Of a stretch of DNA of 64,000 nucleotides, positions 19,816 through 28,437 are shown piece after piece. The stretch lies in the NCBI GenBank assembly GCA_902761735.1, contig CACWLL010000011.1:35201-99200 (forward strand). Direction: 5' to 3'. Position 1 is the stretch's first letter, and every line of letters begins with the position of its first letter. Under the pieces are notes generated by a model. It saw nothing but the letters and a program-made list of their open reading frames with translations, did no database searches and was not told the origin of the DNA. The DNA comes from an uncultured bacterium. Lineage in GTDB: Bacteria > Cyanobacteriota > Vampirovibrionia > Gastranaerophilales > Gastranaerophilaceae. The position numbers were made by a program, and so were the translations under genes.

Positions 19816-20279
19816 CTTTTTAGTCCTTCTATTATCTTATCTGTTTCATTATTATTTGAAATAAATTTATAAATTCTGGAATCGTCGTCATCGTATTTTA
19901 CATCAATCTTTAAATGCTTAAACGGAATCTCATCTTGAGAGAACTCAGCCCATTCAACAAAAGTTAATTGTCGTCCTTCAGAGTATTCTCTTAACTCGTC
20001 AAGAATAGTTTTTATCCCTTCATTTTCTAAGCGATACAAATCAAAATGATACATCGGAATAAGACCGCTATGGTACTCGTTTAATATGACAAAACTCGGT
20101 GACGTTACACGTTCTTTTACATCCAGTGCAGATGCAACAAGTTTAACAAATGCAGTTTTCCCCGCACCGATTTCTCCATATAAATTCACAAAACACCCGT
20201 CTTTAGCAACGAGTTTTGCAAACTTTTCAGCCAAAGCTTTTGTATCTTCTATTGTATGACAGCATTTTTCAAATTCCAT
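19812..20279 (-). CDS. tsaE: tRNA threonylcarbamoyladenosine biosynthesis ATPase TsaE
   Basis: TsaE is the small P-loop ATPase of the t6A-forming TsaBDE complex. The 155-residue sequence has Walker A GEIGAGKTAFVK (35-46), SPSFVILNEY, and the YHFDLYRLE and FVEWAE motifs characteristic of the family. It is first in the tsaE-tsaB operon, with an AGAGGA ribosome site before the ATG, and is divergent from the secreted-protein gene at 20372. Confidence 0.95.
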   Translation of the reverse strand: MEFEKCCHTIEDTKALAEKFAKLVAKDGCFVNLYGEIGAGKTAFVKLVASALDVKERVTSPSFVILNEYHSGLIPMYHFDLYRLENEGIKTILDELREYSEGRQLTFVEWAEFSQDEIPFKHLKIDVKYDDDDSRIYKFISNNNETDKIIEGLKR

Positions 20280-20357
20280 ATTTTGTATCCTCTGAGTTTA
20301 TACTAACACGAAAGAGTTAAATAAAAAAGCGAATTGCAATTTTTTAAAAATTCATTA

Positions 20358-20363
20358 TATAAT
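20358..20363 (+). promoter_or_regulatory. Consensus -10 box directly before the gene at 20372
   Basis: A perfect TATAAT lies eight bases before the ATG. That places the predicted transcription start within two bases of the start codon, and no Shine-Dalgarno sequence is visible. Initiation is predicted to be leaderless or nearly so. Confidence 0.5.
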
Positions 20364-20371
20364 TATCAGGT

Positions 20372-20890
20372 ATGAAAAATGTTATAAAAAGTATTCTTAT
20401 ATTATTAGGAGTTCTTTTCTTTAGTTGCATTTCTACATTTGCGCTCGAAGAAAAGCCAAAGACGCTTTCCGCCGGCATTGAGTTAACGGAGCAAATTCCG
20501 GCTGAACTAATCGGAATCTGGCGAGTTGTATCAAATATTGACTATACCGACAGTCCTGATACTTTTAAAACTTTTGATGTAGTTTTGTGGAACTTATCTA
20601 AAACGGGTAACGTCATAAATTTATGGAGCTTGGCGACAGGCGTTTCAGCATCAGTAACAGTCGAATACGTAAAAAATAATACAGTGAGGTTTACCCATGA
20701 AGAAGAAAACAACAATCAGAGATTAACAGATACTGTTGAAATTACGATAATCGGGAATAAATTTACAGGTAAAAATTACCTGAGTATTAAATCTTACTCC
20801 TCAAAAGACGGTTCTTTATTGAAAGAAAAAACCGCAGTATACTCACTTAAAGGAGATAAGATTTCGGGGAAGAGTGTATTAGAAAATTAA
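20372..20890 (+). CDS. Secreted hypothetical protein, lipocalin-like small beta protein
   Basis: A 172-residue protein with a clear signal peptide (basic start, hydrophobic core, break near TFA at about residue 24) and therefore exported. The mature part contains IPAELIGIWRVVSN, followed by alternating beta-type segments, which resembles lipocalin-like or DUF-type periplasmic proteins that begin with a G-x-W motif. A cysteine in the signal region (FFSC) is not a strict lipobox. It lies 11 bases before trxB on the same strand, suggesting an operon, and appears to use a leaderless start. The function is unknown. Confidence 0.7.
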   Translation: MKNVIKSILILLGVLFFSCISTFALEEKPKTLSAGIELTEQIPAELIGIWRVVSNIDYTDSPDTFKTFDVVLWNLSKTGNVINLWSLATGVSASVTVEYVKNNTVRFTHEEENNNQRLTDTVEITIIGNKFTGKNYLSIKSYSSKDGSLLKEKTAVYSLKGDKISGKSVLEN

Positions 20891-20901
20891 AAGAGGATAA
20901 T

Positions 20902-21840
20902 ATGCAAAGCTACGAATTTGATACAATAATTTTAGGCGGAGGTCCCGCCGGATTAGCGGCAGGGATATATGCAAGCAGAGGAGCTGTTTCCACAGCAATA
21001 ATAGATATAAACATGTTTGGCGGGCAACCCTCAAACTATGTTGAGCTTGAAAATTTTCCGAGTTATCCAACCGTTGGCGGTTTTGATTTAATGGAAAAAT
21101 TTGAAGAACACGCAGACAAGTTCGGAGTAAAGAAATTTCCTATGCAGGAAATTCAATCCGTTGATTTAAAGAATAAAACTATATCAACTTTAGATTCCGT
21201 TTTTAAAGCAAAAACGATAATTATTGCAACAGGGGCTCAACCAATGAAACTCGGCGTAATTGGAGAAAAAGAATTTTTAGGGCGAGGGGTTAGCTACTGT
21301 GCGGTATGTGACGGAGCGTTTTATAAAGATAAAATTGTAGCTGTTGTCGGCGGAGGAAATGCAGCTGTTGAAGAAGGTATGTATCTCACAAAGTTTGCAT
21401 CAAAAGTTTATATTATTCATAGACGGAACGAGCTTAGAGCAGATAAAATTGTTCAAGAAAGAGCATTTAAAAATTCTAAAATTGAATTTGTTTGGGATTC
21501 TGTTGTTGAAGAAATTAAAGGAACGGATTTAGTTAATACCGTCACAATTAAAAACATAAAAACCAATAAAATATCTGAGATACCGGTGAACGGAGTATTC
21601 CCATATATTGGAATTACTCCCAATGTAGAAAATTTTAACGGACAACTTGAACAAGATGCAAAAGGTTTTATTGTGACTGACGAAACAATGAGGACATCTC
21701 TCGATGGAGTTTATGCCGTAGGTGATGTCAGAACAACACCTTTACGACAAGTTATAACGGCGACTGCAGATGGTGCAATAGCAGCCGTTTATGCCGTTAA
21801 ATACATAGAAACATTAAAAGATATTCCGCAAAAGGTCTGA
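20902..21840 (+). CDS. trxB: Thioredoxin-disulfide reductase
   Basis: A cytoplasmic flavoenzyme that passes electrons from NAD(P)H to thioredoxin. The 312-residue protein shows the FAD-binding LGGGPAGLAAGIYASR at the N-terminus, the redox-active CAVC at 133-136 followed by DGAFYKDK, the second dinucleotide site VVGGGNAAVEE, and the C-terminal YAVGDVR FAD motif. The second nucleotide motif is followed by HRRNELRADK, which suits NADPH. It is in an operon with the preceding secreted protein and the following GT9 gene. Confidence 0.95.
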   Translation: MQSYEFDTIILGGGPAGLAAGIYASRGAVSTAIIDINMFGGQPSNYVELENFPSYPTVGGFDLMEKFEEHADKFGVKKFPMQEIQSVDLKNKTISTLDSVFKAKTIIIATGAQPMKLGVIGEKEFLGRGVSYCAVCDGAFYKDKIVAVVGGGNAAVEEGMYLTKFASKVYIIHRRNELRADKIVQERAFKNSKIEFVWDSVVEEIKGTDLVNTVTIKNIKTNKISEIPVNGVFPYIGITPNVENFNGQLEQDAKGFIVTDETMRTSLDGVYAVGDVRTTPLRQVITATADGAIAAVYAVKYIETLKDIPQKV

Positions 21841-21842
21841 TA

Positions 21843-22772
21843 ATGAGAAAGAATAATGAACAAATATTTTTAGTTTTTAATACTTCACACCTCGGGGATA
21901 CCTTGCTGTGCAATTCTCTTTGCCAAAATATTAAAAGGCTTTATCCCGAATCTAAAATAGTTTTTATTGTAAATAAGCCGTTTTATGAGGCGGCACTGTA
22001 TCAAAAAGATGTTGATGAGGTAATTGTATTTGATAAGTTTGGAGAACATAAAAGTATATTAAGCAGAATTAAATTTATTTTAAATTTTCCATACAAGAGA
22101 GCTGATTATGCCATTGTTTCATACAGGAATAATACTAATTCGTTAATTTCAAGGCTTATTATGTCCAAAAAAATCATTGAATACAATAAAAAAACTATCC
22201 CTATTCCTATGCAAGAATATTTTATAAATTTGCTAAAAAATATTACGGATAAACCGTTATATCCTGTTCCGATAAAATTTGAAGCAGACAAGTGCTTACC
22301 GGAGCATCTAGTTAATTTCTTTACTAATGATAAAAAATATATAGCTTTATGTACCCTTACAACAAACAAACAGAAAGATATTCCAATTGATACAGCAATT
22401 AATTTGATTAAATTATTGACCCAAAAAGGGTACACTCCTGTATTCATGGGTGCCGGAGAGAGTGCAAGACAATACTCTCAGGTTCTAGCGCAAAACGGAT
22501 GTTCTTTTATTGATTTAATTGATAAAACTTCAGTTAAGGAGATTGGTATAGTTTTGAAATATTGTGAGGCACTTATCAGTGCTGATACAGGACTTGTTCA
22601 TATGGCTTGTGGAGTCCAAACTCCCGTTGTTGACGTTTTTTATCTCAAGGAAACTGTTACGCAGTGGGCACCTGATGAGAATTTATATAATGTTTCTGTT
22701 ATTTTTGAAAATCAAACTGCTGAAAATATTTGTAATAAATTAGAAGAACTTTTAGCAATTAAGACTGCTTAA
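21843..22772 (+). CDS. Glycosyltransferase family 9 (heptosyltransferase-like)
   Basis: A 309-residue GT-B fold transferase. The N-terminus has the family pattern FLVFNTSHLGDTLLCNSLCQNIKRLYPESKI, and the C-terminal domain has ALISADTGLVHMACGVQTPVV, the nucleotide-sugar site of GT9. Such enzymes add heptose or other sugars to lipopolysaccharide core at the inner membrane, implying a Gram-negative envelope. It starts two bases after the trxB stop, so it is translationally coupled, although the biological link to trxB is unclear. The exact sugar is unknown. Confidence 0.85.
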   Translation: MRKNNEQIFLVFNTSHLGDTLLCNSLCQNIKRLYPESKIVFIVNKPFYEAALYQKDVDEVIVFDKFGEHKSILSRIKFILNFPYKRADYAIVSYRNNTNSLISRLIMSKKIIEYNKKTIPIPMQEYFINLLKNITDKPLYPVPIKFEADKCLPEHLVNFFTNDKKYIALCTLTTNKQKDIPIDTAINLIKLLTQKGYTPVFMGAGESARQYSQVLAQNGCSFIDLIDKTSVKEIGIVLKYCEALISADTGLVHMACGVQTPVVDVFYLKETVTQWAPDENLYNVSVIFENQTAENICNKLEELLAIKTA

Positions 22773-22801
22773 TAAGTAAAATAAGATAAATTAAATTTTT
22801 T

Positions 22802-22879
22802 GCTCACAATTAAAACGAAAACTGAACGTTTCCGTATATAATTGCTCGACTTTCGCCCTGCGGGCTCATACCTCTGCTC
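22802..22879. repeat. 78-bp intergenic repeat, copy 1
   Basis: The first of two identical 78-bp copies running from GCTCACAATT to CTCTGCTC. It is more GC-rich than its surroundings and holds a small GCCCTGCGGGC hairpin. The second copy begins 107 bp later. It is not part of any gene I can support. Confidence 0.85.
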
Positions 22880-22908
22880 TTGCTGCGCCGCTCGCAGTAA
22901 ACGGTACC

Positions 22909-22986
22909 GCTCACAATTAAAACGAAAACTGAACGTTTCCGTATATAATTGCTCGACTTTCGCCCTGCGGGCTCATACCTCTGCTC
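22909..22986. repeat. 78-bp intergenic repeat, copy 2
   Basis: The second identical copy of the 78-bp unit. It is followed immediately by GCGGCGC, an A-run and a perfect hairpin. The 22773-23329 gap between the GT9 gene and pilT otherwise holds only the pilT promoter. Confidence 0.85.
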
Positions 22987-23001
22987 GCGGCGCAAAAAAA
23001 A

Positions 23002-23020
23002 GTTGCCAAAATTTGGCAAC
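23002..23020 (-). terminator. Minus-facing intrinsic terminator next to the 78-bp repeats
   Basis: The stem GTTGCCAAA / TTTGGCAAC is near-perfect. On the minus strand it is followed by eight T residues and then by the repeats. No minus-strand gene lies between it and pilT, so it would end an antisense or small RNA, or it is part of the repeat element itself. Confidence 0.6.
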
Positions 23021-23262
23021 ATTAAATAAACACGAGGATATTAAGAGAGAGAGAGTATAAAGTCTGATATAAAATCTTTCACTTTTGCTAACTGTTTATT
23101 AAATTATTTGTTTATCTTTCCCAATTATTAAATCGTTTCTATTCCCTTACATATATATAAAGTTTTTCATGCCCAAATAATTGACCTTTTTTATTAAATT
23201 GTAAAGAATTTGTAATATTTTTTACAGTATCATACTACATTTATATGAAAATTTTAAAAAAC

Positions 23263-23291
23263 TTGTCAAATACAAATGAGCATGCTATATT
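23263..23291 (+). promoter_or_regulatory. Promoter of pilT
   Basis: TTGTCA (23263-23268) and TATATT (23286-23291) are separated by 17 bases, with a TG extended -10. The start codon of pilT lies 38 bases downstream, with an AGGATA ribosome site. Confidence 0.65.
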
Positions 23292-23329
23292 AGACAATGT
23301 AAGATGAGAGATACAAAGATAGGATAGTT

Positions 23330-24430
23330 ATGGATTTCGATATTGAAGATTTTTTACGAAAAGCAGTAGCCATCGGAGCATCTGATGTACACCTTGCAGT
23401 AGGAGAGCATCCGACAGTCAGAAAAGATGGTCGTATTTTAAAGATTAATATGCCGGTGCTTAATGATGATGATTTGGATAGAGCGTACGATGCTCTTTTG
23501 CCTCGTGTAGCCAGAGATAACATGGACAGTGTTTATGATTTGGATTTCGCTTATGAAATTCCGGGCGTTTCTCGTTTCCGTGTTAATTTATCAAGACAAT
23601 TAGGCAAAAGTAAATTAGTTATTCGTCTGATTCCATACTATGTACCTAAAATTAATGAATTGAATCTGCCTTCATCTATTGAACAATTTGCAAAATTAAA
23701 TCATGGATTAGTACTTGTTACAGGTCCTACAGGTGCAGGTAAGTCTACAACTATGGCTTCTCTTATTGATTATATTAATACAAATTATGCAAAGCATATT
23801 ATTACTATTGAAGATCCGATTGAATTTATATTTAATAATAAAAAATGTATTATATCTCAACGTCAAATATTACTAGATACGGCATCTTTCCCTGATGGGG
23901 TAAGATATGCATTAAGACAAGATCCTGACGTAATATTTATCGGTGAAATTAGAGATAGAGAAACTATTACAGCAGCTTTAAAAGCTGCCGAAACAGGACA
24001 TTTAGTCTTTGCAACAATTCATACTAATGATGCGGTTCAGACCGTAAATCGTATAATTAACATGTACGACCCGTCTGATAGAGATATGGTTAGAAATCAG
24101 TTAGCAGCACTTATGAGAGGTACTGTTTCTCAAAAATTGATTCCTTTGAAAGAAAATGGCGGAAGACGTCCTGCGTGTGAAGTATTAGTTGTTACACCGA
24201 CGGTAAGAGAATTTATTCTGAAAGACGAATTAGATGGCATATATGATTTAGTAAAGAAAGGCGCATTTAATTCAATGATTACCATGAATATGTCTTTATA
24301 TAATTTGTTTATTAACGGTTTGATTACGGAAGATGTTGCTATGGAATTTTCCGATGATAAGACTGAACTATCACAAATGATTAAAGGCGTTTATAGCGGT
24401 TCTCAAGGGTCTATGGACGATGACTTTTAA
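23330..24430 (+). CDS. pilT: Type IV pilus retraction ATPase PilT
   Basis: A hexameric cytoplasmic ATPase that powers pilus retraction and twitching motility. The 366-residue protein has the N-terminal GASDVHLAVGE motif, Walker A GPTGAGKST (about 132-140), the Asp box with IEDPIEF, Walker B VIFIGEIRDRETI, and the His box HLVFATIHTNDA. The C-terminal region carries the PilT-type ending rather than a PilB N-domain. It overlaps recO by one base (TAATG). It works with the prepilin peptidase at 3284 and with other pilus genes outside this window. Confidence 0.95.
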   Translation: MDFDIEDFLRKAVAIGASDVHLAVGEHPTVRKDGRILKINMPVLNDDDLDRAYDALLPRVARDNMDSVYDLDFAYEIPGVSRFRVNLSRQLGKSKLVIRLIPYYVPKINELNLPSSIEQFAKLNHGLVLVTGPTGAGKSTTMASLIDYINTNYAKHIITIEDPIEFIFNNKKCIISQRQILLDTASFPDGVRYALRQDPDVIFIGEIRDRETITAALKAAETGHLVFATIHTNDAVQTVNRIINMYDPSDRDMVRNQLAALMRGTVSQKLIPLKENGGRRPACEVLVVTPTVREFILKDELDGIYDLVKKGAFNSMITMNMSLYNLFINGLITEDVAMEFSDDKTELSQMIKGVYSGSQGSMDDDF

Positions 24431-25197
24431 TGAGTAAAGCCACTTTTGTTACAGATGCTATTAATTTAAAATCTTATAATCTTAGCGAATCCGATAAGAT
24501 TATTGTAATGTATTCCAGAGATAAAGGCTTGATTAAGGGAGTTGCAAAAGGAGTAAAGAAACCCAAAAGCAAACTCGGTGCCAGAATGGATTTGCTTGTT
24601 GCCAACAAGTTAATGCTATATGAAGGGAAAAACTTGAATACTATTTCTCAGGCTGAAGCTATCAATACATTCAATAAAACCCGTCAGGACATGGATAAGA
24701 TATTTTATTCTATGTATGTGTCGGAAGTAGTTAACAATTTTGGCATTGAAGATGATCCTTGTTCAACCGCAATATTTGATTTGTTATATGAAACGTTAAA
24801 TACAATCGCAAATGCTCAATCAAAAATTGAAATTATTAATACCGTATTAAAATTCCAATTAAAAATGATGAGGTTGTCAGGATTCTCCTTAGAATTGGAT
24901 AAATGTCTATGCTGTCACAAGCCTATTGAAGAAGATAATATGTACTTTTCCGCTCAAATTGGGGGTGTCATTTGCAAAAAATGTAATACCGCACATAATT
25001 TAAAAACCGTGTTACACTACAAATTGAGAAATTTTTTATCCGCACTTGCAAATACAGAACTTGATGAAAAATCAGAATATGAAGAAAAGACTAACGAAAA
25101 AGTCTGCTTAGTATGTTTTGAACTTTTAAAATCATACATTAACATGCATTCTGCCAAAAAATTCAAATCTACAGATGTTCTTCAAGACGTATGTTAA
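24430..25197 (+). CDS. recO: DNA repair protein RecO
   Basis: RecO loads RecA onto SSB-coated single-stranded DNA with RecR. The 255-residue protein has the N-terminal OB fold (TDAINLKSYNLSESDKIIVMYSRDKGLIKGVAKGVKK), a helical domain, and a zinc-finger segment with CLCCHKPI and CKKCN cysteine pairs. Length is typical. Its ATG overlaps the pilT stop, indicating co-translation. It converges on the small membrane-anchored protein at 25208. Confidence 0.93.
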   Translation: MSKATFVTDAINLKSYNLSESDKIIVMYSRDKGLIKGVAKGVKKPKSKLGARMDLLVANKLMLYEGKNLNTISQAEAINTFNKTRQDMDKIFYSMYVSEVVNNFGIEDDPCSTAIFDLLYETLNTIANAQSKIEIINTVLKFQLKMMRLSGFSLELDKCLCCHKPIEEDNMYFSAQIGGVICKKCNTAHNLKTVLHYKLRNFLSALANTELDEKSEYEEKTNEKVCLVCFELLKSYINMHSAKKFKSTDVLQDVC

Positions 25198-25207
25198 TGA
25201 GAGCGTA

Positions 25208-25807
25208 TTATTTTATTTTTCTAAAAAACTCATCACTCAACAGTTGAGAGTATTTTGATTTTTCATTAACAGATACAAGTATTCTGTTTTCGCCGGATTT
25301 GGTTGAGGCTACAGCGATAATACCACTCATTGAGCCTACGGGAAATCTTGAAATTTTAGCATTAAATCTTGCATATGGTACGGTTTGTCCATAAGTATAC
25401 ATAGAACCGTGTTTTGTAACTTCAAAATTCTCCAAACCGATTGATTGATATTTAATCTTACCCAAACTGGATTTCAATTTTTCTTCAATATCACCGGATG
25501 TAATATCTTCCTTAGTAAATATAGGTTTTTTATGGTCATCAACTACAATCATTTTTTGCCCCGAAGCTTTATGTTCTGCTAATACTCCGTTATAACCAAA
25601 CATTCCGGAGGCTTTTTCTATTGTAAATTCTTCATTTATCTGTGAAAAATCGCCCACCTTTTGAGCTTTCTCTAACGTTGATTGCTGCTTATTTGCAAAA
25701 AAAGGGATTACCGTATCCATAATCCAATCTTTTCCTCCGATAGAAATAAATCCTATGATAGCAAGAGCAACAAAGATTGCTTTAAATATTTTCTTTATAC
25801 ATCCCAT
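25208..25807 (-). CDS. Hypothetical protein with one N-terminal membrane helix
   Basis: A 199-residue protein that starts with a basic MGCIKKIFK and one hydrophobic helix (about 9-25), so it is probably anchored with a periplasmic domain. The soluble part has mixed alpha/beta composition and no known motif. I chose the ATG at 25807 because a CGAGGA site precedes it. An upstream in-frame TTG at 25867 would add 20 residues and overlap the divergent mutS start. The function is unknown. Confidence 0.7.
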   Translation of the reverse strand: MGCIKKIFKAIFVALAIIGFISIGGKDWIMDTVIPFFANKQQSTLEKAQKVGDFSQINEEFTIEKASGMFGYNGVLAEHKASGQKMIVVDDHKKPIFTKEDITSGDIEEKLKSSLGKIKYQSIGLENFEVTKHGSMYTYGQTVPYARFNAKISRFPVGSMSGIIAVASTKSGENRILVSVNEKSKYSQLLSDEFFRKIK

Positions 25808-25826
25808 ATCTAAAATCCTCGGTTCA

Positions 25827-25835
25827 TGATATAAT
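25827..25835 (+). promoter_or_regulatory. Extended -10 promoter of mutS
   Basis: TGATATAAT lies 12 bases before the mutS ATG, which would give a leader of about six bases without a ribosome site. Confidence 0.5.
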
Positions 25836-25847
25836 CTAATTATAGCT

Positions 25848-28433
25848 ATGACAAAGAATGAAATCAATAATATAAATACAAAAGACTTGGAAATAGAAAA
25901 GCTTACGCCGGTAATGCAACAGTATTTAACGGTAAAAAGGGAAAATCCTGATGCTATCTTAATGTATAGATTAGGAGATTTTTACGAAACTTTTTTTGAA
26001 GATGCTGTTCTGCTTTCTAAAGAATTAGAGCTTACACTAACCGGCAGGGAATCGGGGGCCGAATACGGCAGGATTCCGCTTGCAGGTATTCCTGCAAAGG
26101 CAATAAACAGTTATCTTGAAAAGCTTGTTGAAAAAAATTATAAAATTGCAATTTGCGACCAACTTGAAGATCCAAAATTCGCAAAAGGCTTGGTTAAAAG
26201 GGGAGTTACCAGAATTATCACAGCCGGAACTTTGACAGAGAGTGATTTTTTAAAACAAAATTCAAATAACTATATTTGTGCTCTTGTTAAGGATGAAAAA
26301 AGTGACTTATACGGGTTTGCATACGCTGATATTTCAACCGGAGAATTTAAGGTTACTCAAGCTGCTATAAATCTTATAATGTCTGAATTAGCAAGAATTC
26401 AACCTGTCGAAATTATAGCCCCTGCAGTTAATCAAAAACTTCAACCATTTCAAATAGTACCTGAACAAAAAATAGATTTACCGGAAGATATTCAAAAACT
26501 TTACAATTGTTCTAAAATTCCTGCAAATGTATTTGAATTAAACTTTGCGCAAAATAATTTGAAAGCTGTATTTGAGGCAAATACACTTGAAGCTTTCGGT
26601 TTTTCAAAATATAAGACAGGATTTAGGGCCGGAGGTGCTCTATTAGCGTATGTTTGGGAAACATTAAAAGATAATGTCCCGAAATTTGAGAGAATTGAGA
26701 CATATGAACTTTCAGAATACATGATTTTAGATGGCTCAACCAGAAAAAATCTTGAATTAACAGAAACGCTAAGAGAAAAAAATAAATACGGCTCTTTGCT
26801 ATGGGCAATTGACAAAACCAAAACAAATATGGGTGCAAGATTGCTAAAGAATTGGATTTGCCAGCCGCTAAAAGATATTAATGCAATAATGAATCGACAG
26901 AAAACCATAAGCGAGCTTGTTGAAAAGAGTGATTTAAGAAAAGGATTAATAGACGAACTCGAAAAAATTTATGATATTCAACGATTAGCAACAAGAATGA
27001 GCAACAGTTCTGCGTCGCCAAGAGATTTTTTGAGTTTAAGAGAATCTCTTGATGTGCTGCCGGCATTACTTGATATCTCAAAAGAGCTTGATAATAATCC
27101 GTTTTCAAAAGTTGAAGAGTACAAAAATGAAATATTGGAATACTCTGAACTAATAAAACGAACAATTTCAGAGAATCCTCCAATGCTAATAAAAGACGGC
27201 GGAATATTAAAAGATGGGGTTAGCACAGAGCTTGATTATTATAGAGAACTTCTAACCGGTGGAGAAAATTGGCTTAAATCCTTTGAAGAGGAAGAAAAAG
27301 AAAAAACGGGAATAAAAAATCTTCGTGTTTCTTATAATAAGGTATTCGGTTATTATATTGAGGTAACAAATTCGTATAAAAATCTTGTGCCGGATAATTA
27401 CATAAGAAAACAAACTCTAACTAATGGCGAAAGATTTATTACAGAAGAATTAAAAAAACATGAAGATGACGTTTTATCTGCAAAATTTAAATCAACCGAA
27501 TTAGAATACAAACTATTTAACGATTTTAGAGAATACTCAAAAGAATTTGTTTCAAAAATCAGAGAAATTGCAGAATGTGTTGCTAATACAGATGTATTTT
27601 CTTCGTTAGCGGAGGTCGCTGTCGAAAACAACTATTGCTGTCCTGAAATTGATGACTCTGATGATTTTATTGTCAAAAACGGCAGACATCCCGTATTGGA
27701 GAAAATATTGCCGTTAGGAGAATATGTCGCAAATGATTTGGACTTAAAAAGCAAATCCGTTGATTCAACGCAATTTATGATATTAACAGGTCCAAATATG
27801 GCAGGGAAATCTACCTATATGCGTCAAAATGCTTTAATAGTACTACTTGCTCAAATCGGTTCTTGGGTTCCTGCGGATTACGTAAAATTAGGGATTACAG
27901 ATAAAATATTCACTCGTGTCGGAGCCTCTGACGATTTAACATTAGGACAATCCACATTTATGGTTGAGATGGTTGAAACTTCATATATATTAAATTCTGC
28001 TACCGATAAAAGTTTTATATTGCTGGACGAAATCGGTAGAGGGACAAGCACATATGATGGGGTTGCAATTGCCTGGGCAGTTGCGGAATATATTGCGACA
28101 AAAATCGGTGCAAGATGCATTTTTGCTACCCACTACCACGAATTAAATATAATGACTAAGACCTATCCGCAAATAAAAAATTATAGGATAACAGTTTCTG
28201 AAGAAAATGGTGAAATTTTGTTTTTGAGAAAAATCGTTCAAGGAGGAGCAAGCAAAAGCTATGGGATACAGGTTGCAAAAATGGCAGGCTTGCCGCAATC
28301 TGTTGTTAAGCGCTCACAAGATTTGATGACTCGAATGCAAAAAGATTTATCCGTAAATGTTTCTACAAGAAAAAAAGCTGCAGATATACCTGAGGTTCAA
28401 ACTCCTCAATTAAATTTATTCGCTTCAAAATAG
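25848..28433 (+). CDS. mutS: DNA mismatch repair protein MutS
   Basis: A mismatch-recognition ATPase. The 861-residue protein has domain I with the mismatch-contacting motif GDFYETF, the connector, core and clamp domains, and the ABC-type ATPase with TGPNMAGKSTYMRQ (about 646-659), STFMVEM, LLDEIGRGTSTYDG and FATHYHEL. The Phe-x-Glu of the recognition motif is present as Y-E, as in GDFYE, the normal MutS1 form. It is full length, with a C-terminal LNLFA tail. No Shine-Dalgarno is seen, and the -10 box lies just before the ATG. It ends four bases from the convergent patatin gene. Confidence 0.97.
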   Translation: MTKNEINNINTKDLEIEKLTPVMQQYLTVKRENPDAILMYRLGDFYETFFEDAVLLSKELELTLTGRESGAEYGRIPLAGIPAKAINSYLEKLVEKNYKIAICDQLEDPKFAKGLVKRGVTRIITAGTLTESDFLKQNSNNYICALVKDEKSDLYGFAYADISTGEFKVTQAAINLIMSELARIQPVEIIAPAVNQKLQPFQIVPEQKIDLPEDIQKLYNCSKIPANVFELNFAQNNLKAVFEANTLEAFGFSKYKTGFRAGGALLAYVWETLKDNVPKFERIETYELSEYMILDGSTRKNLELTETLREKNKYGSLLWAIDKTKTNMGARLLKNWICQPLKDINAIMNRQKTISELVEKSDLRKGLIDELEKIYDIQRLATRMSNSSASPRDFLSLRESLDVLPALLDISKELDNNPFSKVEEYKNEILEYSELIKRTISENPPMLIKDGGILKDGVSTELDYYRELLTGGENWLKSFEEEEKEKTGIKNLRVSYNKVFGYYIEVTNSYKNLVPDNYIRKQTLTNGERFITEELKKHEDDVLSAKFKSTELEYKLFNDFREYSKEFVSKIREIAECVANTDVFSSLAEVAVENNYCCPEIDDSDDFIVKNGRHPVLEKILPLGEYVANDLDLKSKSVDSTQFMILTGPNMAGKSTYMRQNALIVLLAQIGSWVPADYVKLGITDKIFTRVGASDDLTLGQSTFMVEMVETSYILNSATDKSFILLDEIGRGTSTYDGVAIAWAVAEYIATKIGARCIFATHYHELNIMTKTYPQIKNYRITVSEENGEILFLRKIVQGGASKSYGIQVAKMAGLPQSVVKRSQDLMTRMQKDLSVNVSTRKKAADIPEVQTPQLNLFASK

Positions 28434-28437
28434 CATT

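Noticed and set aside
22810..23022. A 70-codon minus-strand open frame across the 78-bp repeats with a repeated SRGMSPQGESRAIIYGN peptide.
   Set aside because: It is produced by the DNA repeat and runs through a terminator hairpin; it has no ribosome site, so I treat it as a repeat and not a protein.
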